DNA of 64,000 bases from Lactobacillus colini (GTDB lineage: Bacteria; Bacillota; Bacilli; Lactobacillales; Lactobacillaceae), in contig NZ_JAGGLU010000011.1 of assembly GCF_017874575.1 (NCBI RefSeq), positions 1 through 64,000 on the forward strand. The letters are read 5' to 3'. The position numbers and the translations under genes were made by a program. A model generated the notes under the pieces. It was not told the DNA's origin, searched no databases, and was given only the letters and a program-made list of their open reading frames with translations. Below are positions 61,005 to 64,000 of the stretch, in pieces; the first letter of the stretch is position 1; the number at the start of each line of letters is the position of its first letter.

Positions 61005-61640
61005 ATGGATATATTATTATTTGCGACAAATAATCAAAATAAGGCTAAAGAAGTTGAGGCAGCTTTAAAGGCAATAAATTTTCCAATTAAAGTGATTACC
61101 AATCGTGATTTAGATAATCCACCACATGTTTTAGAAACTGGTAATACTTTTTTGGCTAATGCTAAGTTAAAGGCACATCAAATGGCAGAATTTAGTAATT
61201 TACCAACATTAGCTGATGATTCAGGATTGTGCGTTGATAAATTAAATGGAGCACCAGGTGTATATTCTGCTCGTTATGGCGGCGAGGCACATAATGATGC
61301 GAGAAATAATGCTAAGTTATTAGCTGAATTAGGTGGTGTAGTTAAAGAGGAGCGTACAGCAACCTTCCATACTACAATGGTTGTTTCTTGGCCTGGAAAA
61401 TTCGATGATGACTTAGTAACTGAAGGTGAAATAAGAGGAGAGATTTTAACTAGTCCTCGTGGAGATGGCACTTTTGGCTATGATCCTCTATTTTTTGTTC
61501 CGGATAAAGGAAAGACCTTTGCAGAGATGAGCGTCAAAGAAAAGAACGCTATTTCTCATCGAGGACAAGCCTTGAGAAAGCTAGTAGTAGAGCTCCCTAA
61601 TTGGTGGGAAAAAATGAAATCTCAAAGTGATCAAAAGTAA
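61005..61640 (+). CDS. XTP/dITP diphosphatase (RdgB/HAM1 family)
   Basis: 211 aa. LLFATNNQNKAKEVEAAL, ADDSGLCVDKLNGAPGVYSARY and GDGTFGYDPLFFVPDKGKTFAEM are the substrate and metal motifs, and SHRGQALRKL closes the protein. Removes deaminated purine nucleotides (ITP, dITP, XTP) from the pool. Confidence 0.96.
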   Translation: MDILLFATNNQNKAKEVEAALKAINFPIKVITNRDLDNPPHVLETGNTFLANAKLKAHQMAEFSNLPTLADDSGLCVDKLNGAPGVYSARYGGEAHNDARNNAKLLAELGGVVKEERTATFHTTMVVSWPGKFDDDLVTEGEIRGEILTSPRGDGTFGYDPLFFVPDKGKTFAEMSVKEKNAISHRGQALRKLVVELPNWWEKMKSQSDQK

Positions 61641-61649
61641 TATATGCAA

Positions 61650-61682
61650 TAAAAATGAGGGATGCTACTTAGACATCCCTCT
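61650..61682 (-). terminator. Terminator for the MscS gene
   Basis: GAGGGATG (61657-61664) pairs with CATCCCTC (61674-61681). On the minus strand it is followed by ATTTTTATT; on the plus strand there is no T-run. Confidence 0.75.
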
Positions 61683-61686
61683 ATTG

Positions 61687-62538
61687 CTAACTTAATTTTA
61701 TTTCTGTTTTTTGTAGTTCTTTAATATAAGCAGAGAAGTATGCATTCTTAATTGCTGCTTCATAACTGGCTGAAAATATTTGAAAATGAATGCGGTAGGT
61801 TAAGCTATCGCTATTTTGTTCAATTAGGCCGATAATAGTAGGACCCTTTTTTATTTGGTGGATAAATTTATTCTTTAAACTATGGTTAGCAATATCAATT
61901 GCTTGATTAACTTTCTTGAGATCGGTATCGCTGGCTACCTGTAAGTCAATATTGAATCCAATTCCACCGCGAGTAATATTTTCAACTATTGTAATTTCTC
62001 GATTAGGTATATAAATAATTGTATTGTTGGAGTCCTTAAGCCGAGTAGTCCTAAGACCTAGTCCAATCACTGTTCCAGTATAGTTGTTAATTGATACAGT
62101 ATCACCAACGTCGTATTGCCCTTCGCTTAAGATAGTCAATCCGGTCACTAAGTCACTGACAAAGCCCTGTGCTCCCATACCTAAGGCTAAGGATAAGATA
62201 CCAGCACTGGCTAATAATGTGCCGACTGGCAGGCCTAGGATACTTAATAACTCATATAAATAAAAAAATAAAATCGTATATTTAAAAGAATTAAATACTA
62301 ATTCTGAGATAGTTCTTTTCCTACCGTAGATTTTTTTACTATAGCGAGGATTTTTTAAGATGTAATTATCAATTATTCTTTGCCCAACTCGCCAAATAAT
62401 AAAGAATACTATACTTAGGATAATTAACTGAAAGCTCTTACTAACTAAATTGTGAACAATATCATCCCAATTAATATCAATAGCTTGGGTTTTCTTTTTT
62501 TGAATATTTTTTAATAAAGTCGACGAAATATTACTCAA
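61687..62538 (-). CDS. Small-conductance mechanosensitive channel (MscS family)
   Basis: 283 aa. Membrane helices at about 40-60 and 85-130, with the pore helix TLLASAGILSLALGMGAQGFVSDLVTG (in parts; Ala/Gly packing). Then the beta domain VGDTVSINNYTGTVIGLGLRTTRLKDSNNTIIYIPNREI. Releases solutes on hypo-osmotic shock. I use TTG (complement 62536-62538) because AGGAGG (62545-62550) stands six bases upstream; the longer frame lacks a ribosome-binding site. Confidence 0.93.
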   Translation of the reverse strand: MSNISSTLLKNIQKKKTQAIDINWDDIVHNLVSKSFQLIILSIVFFIIWRVGQRIIDNYILKNPRYSKKIYGRKRTISELVFNSFKYTILFFYLYELLSILGLPVGTLLASAGILSLALGMGAQGFVSDLVTGLTILSEGQYDVGDTVSINNYTGTVIGLGLRTTRLKDSNNTIIYIPNREITIVENITRGGIGFNIDLQVASDTDLKKVNQAIDIANHSLKNKFIHQIKKGPTIIGLIEQNSDSLTYRIHFQIFSASYEAAIKNAYFSAYIKELQKTEIKLS

Positions 62539-62659
62539 AAAAGCCCTCCTTTTGGATTTTAGTATTGCTATTATAACAAATTCATGGTGACTATTCATTG
62601 CCTGAAAAAATAAATAATGCTAGACTTCATATAAGAGAGTAAATAATGGAGGAAAAAAC

Positions 62660-63091
62660 ATGACTATTTCTATTGGTGCGTTAGCAAGTTTACTTGCGGC
62701 TATTGCGTTCTTAATTTTAGTATTGTTTACTATACCTCTACTCATTAGCACTAATAAGACTATGAAGAAGTTAAACTCAACTGTTGAGACGGTTAACAAG
62801 AGTGTTGACCTGATGACTCAACAGGCAAATGTCTTAATGGACGAAACCCAAGATCTTTTAGCTAAAACTAATGTTTTGCTAGGAGATGTTAATGAGAAGG
62901 TTGCGGAATTAGATCCTGTAGTCAAGGCAGCTGCTGATCTTGGTGAAAGTGTTTCAGATATTAATGATTCATCAAGACGTGTTGCTAGTCGTATCTCTGG
63001 TCTTGGTGCAACTAATGCCAGTTTTGGTGTTGTTTCATCATTGGCTAGTCGACTTTTTGCTAGACGTAAGCGTCGCAAGGGACAAGAATAA
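62660..63091 (+). CDS. DUF948 domain-containing membrane protein
   Basis: 143 aa, N-terminal helix (LLAAIAFLILVLFTIPLLI) then a long alpha-helical coiled stretch with TMKKLNSTVETVNKSVDLMTQQANVLMDETQDLL (in parts), a typical DUF948/YtxG-like layout, ending in the basic RRKRRKGQE. GGAGG precedes ATG 62660. Likely envelope stress associated. Paired with the YtxH-like gene next to it. Confidence 0.85.
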   Translation: MTISIGALASLLAAIAFLILVLFTIPLLISTNKTMKKLNSTVETVNKSVDLMTQQANVLMDETQDLLAKTNVLLGDVNEKVAELDPVVKAAADLGESVSDINDSSRRVASRISGLGATNASFGVVSSLASRLFARRKRRKGQE

Positions 63092-63117
63092 TTAAGAATT
63101 GAAAAGGAGACATTATT

Positions 63118-63456
63118 ATGAGTAAAGCCGGGAGTTTTATTTTAGGTAGTATTGTTGGTTTAGGTGCTGGCTTAATTGCTGCCTCATTATTGATTCCAGA
63201 AGAAAAGACTAAGGAAGTTAAAGAAAAGCTTCGCGACAATGATAAGTTGCAAGATTTAAAGAAGAAGTATGACAAGGGTACTGAAGCAATCAAGACGCAA
63301 TTATCTTCATTTCCTAACAATATTGAAGATGATTCAGAACTCAGAGATTTTGATGATATTGTAATTGATGACACTAATAAAGATCTTGGCAGTGATGAAA
63401 AAGAAAATCAAGAAACAGTTGATGATTTAAAGAGTTCAGAAACTGCAAATAATTAA
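63118..63456 (+). CDS. YtxH domain-containing protein
   Basis: 112 aa. N-terminal glycine-rich helix (GSFILGSIVGLGAGLIAASLLIPEEKTKEVKEKL) is the YtxH signature, with a polar acidic tail (VDDLKSSETANN). General-stress-type membrane protein. AAAGGAG upstream. Confidence 0.87.
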   Translation: MSKAGSFILGSIVGLGAGLIAASLLIPEEKTKEVKEKLRDNDKLQDLKKKYDKGTEAIKTQLSSFPNNIEDDSELRDFDDIVIDDTNKDLGSDEKENQETVDDLKSSETANN

Positions 63457-63494
63457 ATTATTTTTTACAATACAATTAATTAGATAAATTAATT

Positions 63495-63532
63495 ACAAAA
63501 AACGGAAGTAGTTGAGCTACCTCCGTTTTTTG
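63495..63532. terminator. Bidirectional terminator between YtxH and PepQ genes
   Basis: CAAAAAACGGAAGTAG pairs with CTACCTCCGTTTTTTG around TTGAG; A and T runs serve both directions. Confidence 0.88.
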
Positions 63533-63536
63533 TATA

Positions 63537-64000
63537 TTAATCTTTAACTGGAATATACTTAAGTTCCTTACTAGTCTTAGTAAACGTTTCAAAGCCGTTC
63601 TTAGTAACAACGCCGCAATCTTCAATTCTAACTCCTGCAACGTTTGGAATGTAAATTCCAGGTTCAATTGAAAAGCACATGCCTTCTTCTAAGACAATAT
63701 CGTTACCTTCCATAATCTGTGGGTATTCGTGAACATTCATTCCAATACCGTGTCCCAAGCGATGAATAAAGTATTCACCATAACCAGCCTTAGTAATAAT
63801 ATCGCGAGCTACAGCATCTAATTCGCTAGCGGTGATACCAGGCTTAGCTGCTTCAATAGCAGCTTGTTGAGCTTGACGGTCAATTTCGTAAATTTCTTTT
63901 TCTTTTTCAGTAGGTTCACCATAAGCAACAGTTCTACTTGAATCAGAGGCATAACCTTCATGCATAGTACCTAAATCAAATAAAACGAGTTCATTAGGTT
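63537..64000 (-). CDS. Xaa-Pro dipeptidase (M24 family), C-terminal part; 5' end outside window
   Basis: The minus-strand frame is open to the right edge (...[22 protein letters not shown]), so this is the last 154 residues. The M24 pita-bread metal ligands are seen: Asp in FDLGTM and SDSSRT, His in [14 protein letters not shown], Glu in [10 protein letters not shown] and Glu in VRIEDCGVV. The family cleaves X-Pro dipeptides; PepQ is the usual lactobacillus member. Confidence 0.92.
   Translation of the reverse strand, partial: PNELVLFDLGTMHEGYASDSSRTVAYGEPTEKEKEIYEIDRQAQQAAIEAAKPGITASELDAVARDIITKAGYGEYFIHRLGHGIGMNVHEYPQIMEGNDIVLEEGMCFSIEPGIYIPNVAGVRIEDCGVVTKNGFETFTKTSKELKYIPVKD

Overview
The window is low-GC Gram-positive chromosome. 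The gene order (dnaX-ybaB-recR-yaaL-tmk-darA-holB-yabA-rsmI, tsaB-rimI-tsaD, purA-purB, rex-groESL, mutS-mutL-ruvA-ruvB-yajC, alaS-ireB-ruvX-mutS2-trxA-murI), LPQTG cell-wall proteins with mucus-binding modules, CIRCE operators and an alanine T-box all point to a Lactobacillus of the acidophilus/johnsonii/gasseri group. The species name is inference; the sequence does not fix it.

Layout. 1-7.2 kb: the 3' end of a mucus-binding LPXTG protein, then a complete 1805-residue LPXTG adhesin with eight consecutive 375-bp repeats. 7.2-7.7 kb: a compact locus that looks like a type I toxin-antitoxin pair (44-aa membrane peptide plus a convergent antisense RNA). 7.8-8.6 kb: a VOC-family gene and a broken HTH regulator. 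8.7-19.8 kb: housekeeping genes for tRNA editing, SRP RNA, clamp loading, recombination, dTMP synthesis, c-di-AMP sensing, rRNA methylation, folate uptake and t6A synthesis. 19.8-24.9 kb: an AT-rich sugar island (RpiR regulator, beta-glucoside PTS, GH1 phospho-glucosidase, TauE-like membrane protein) inserted exactly at the 3' end of tsaD and flanked by a 31-bp direct repeat of that end. 25-29 kb: purine interconversion (guaC, purA, purB). 28.9-30.4 kb: hicBA (toxin without a normal start codon), tRNA-Glu and tRNA-Val, a small membrane protein and a hydrolase remnant. 30.4-36.2 kb: an ABC-F protein, Rex, a LiaF-like protein and groESL under two CIRCE boxes.

36.6-39.4 kb is the most unusual region. 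It holds an Rgg-type regulator, a 16-bp palindrome and promoter, a 13-residue hydrophobic mini-ORF, an 84-residue precursor-like peptide ending in a CCCCVSISTG core reminiscent of streptolysin S/clostridiolysin S precursors, and a dedicated ABC permease and ATPase. No cyclodehydratase, dehydrogenase or other modification enzyme lies nearby. The cluster sits between groEL and mutS, with a frameshifted Rpn-family nuclease gene behind it.

40.6-64 kb is again core genome: mismatch repair and Holliday-junction genes, yajC, zwf, dinB, an NrnA/Pde2-type DHH phosphodiesterase, a DEAD-box helicase, T-box-controlled alaS, the ireB-ruvX-DUF1292 trio, cvpA, mutS2, trxA, murI, an XTP pyrophosphatase, an MscS channel, two small envelope proteins and the 3' part of a PepQ-type dipeptidase that runs off the right edge. 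Coding starts were moved from the longest reading frame wherever a clear Shine-Dalgarno sequence supported another codon.
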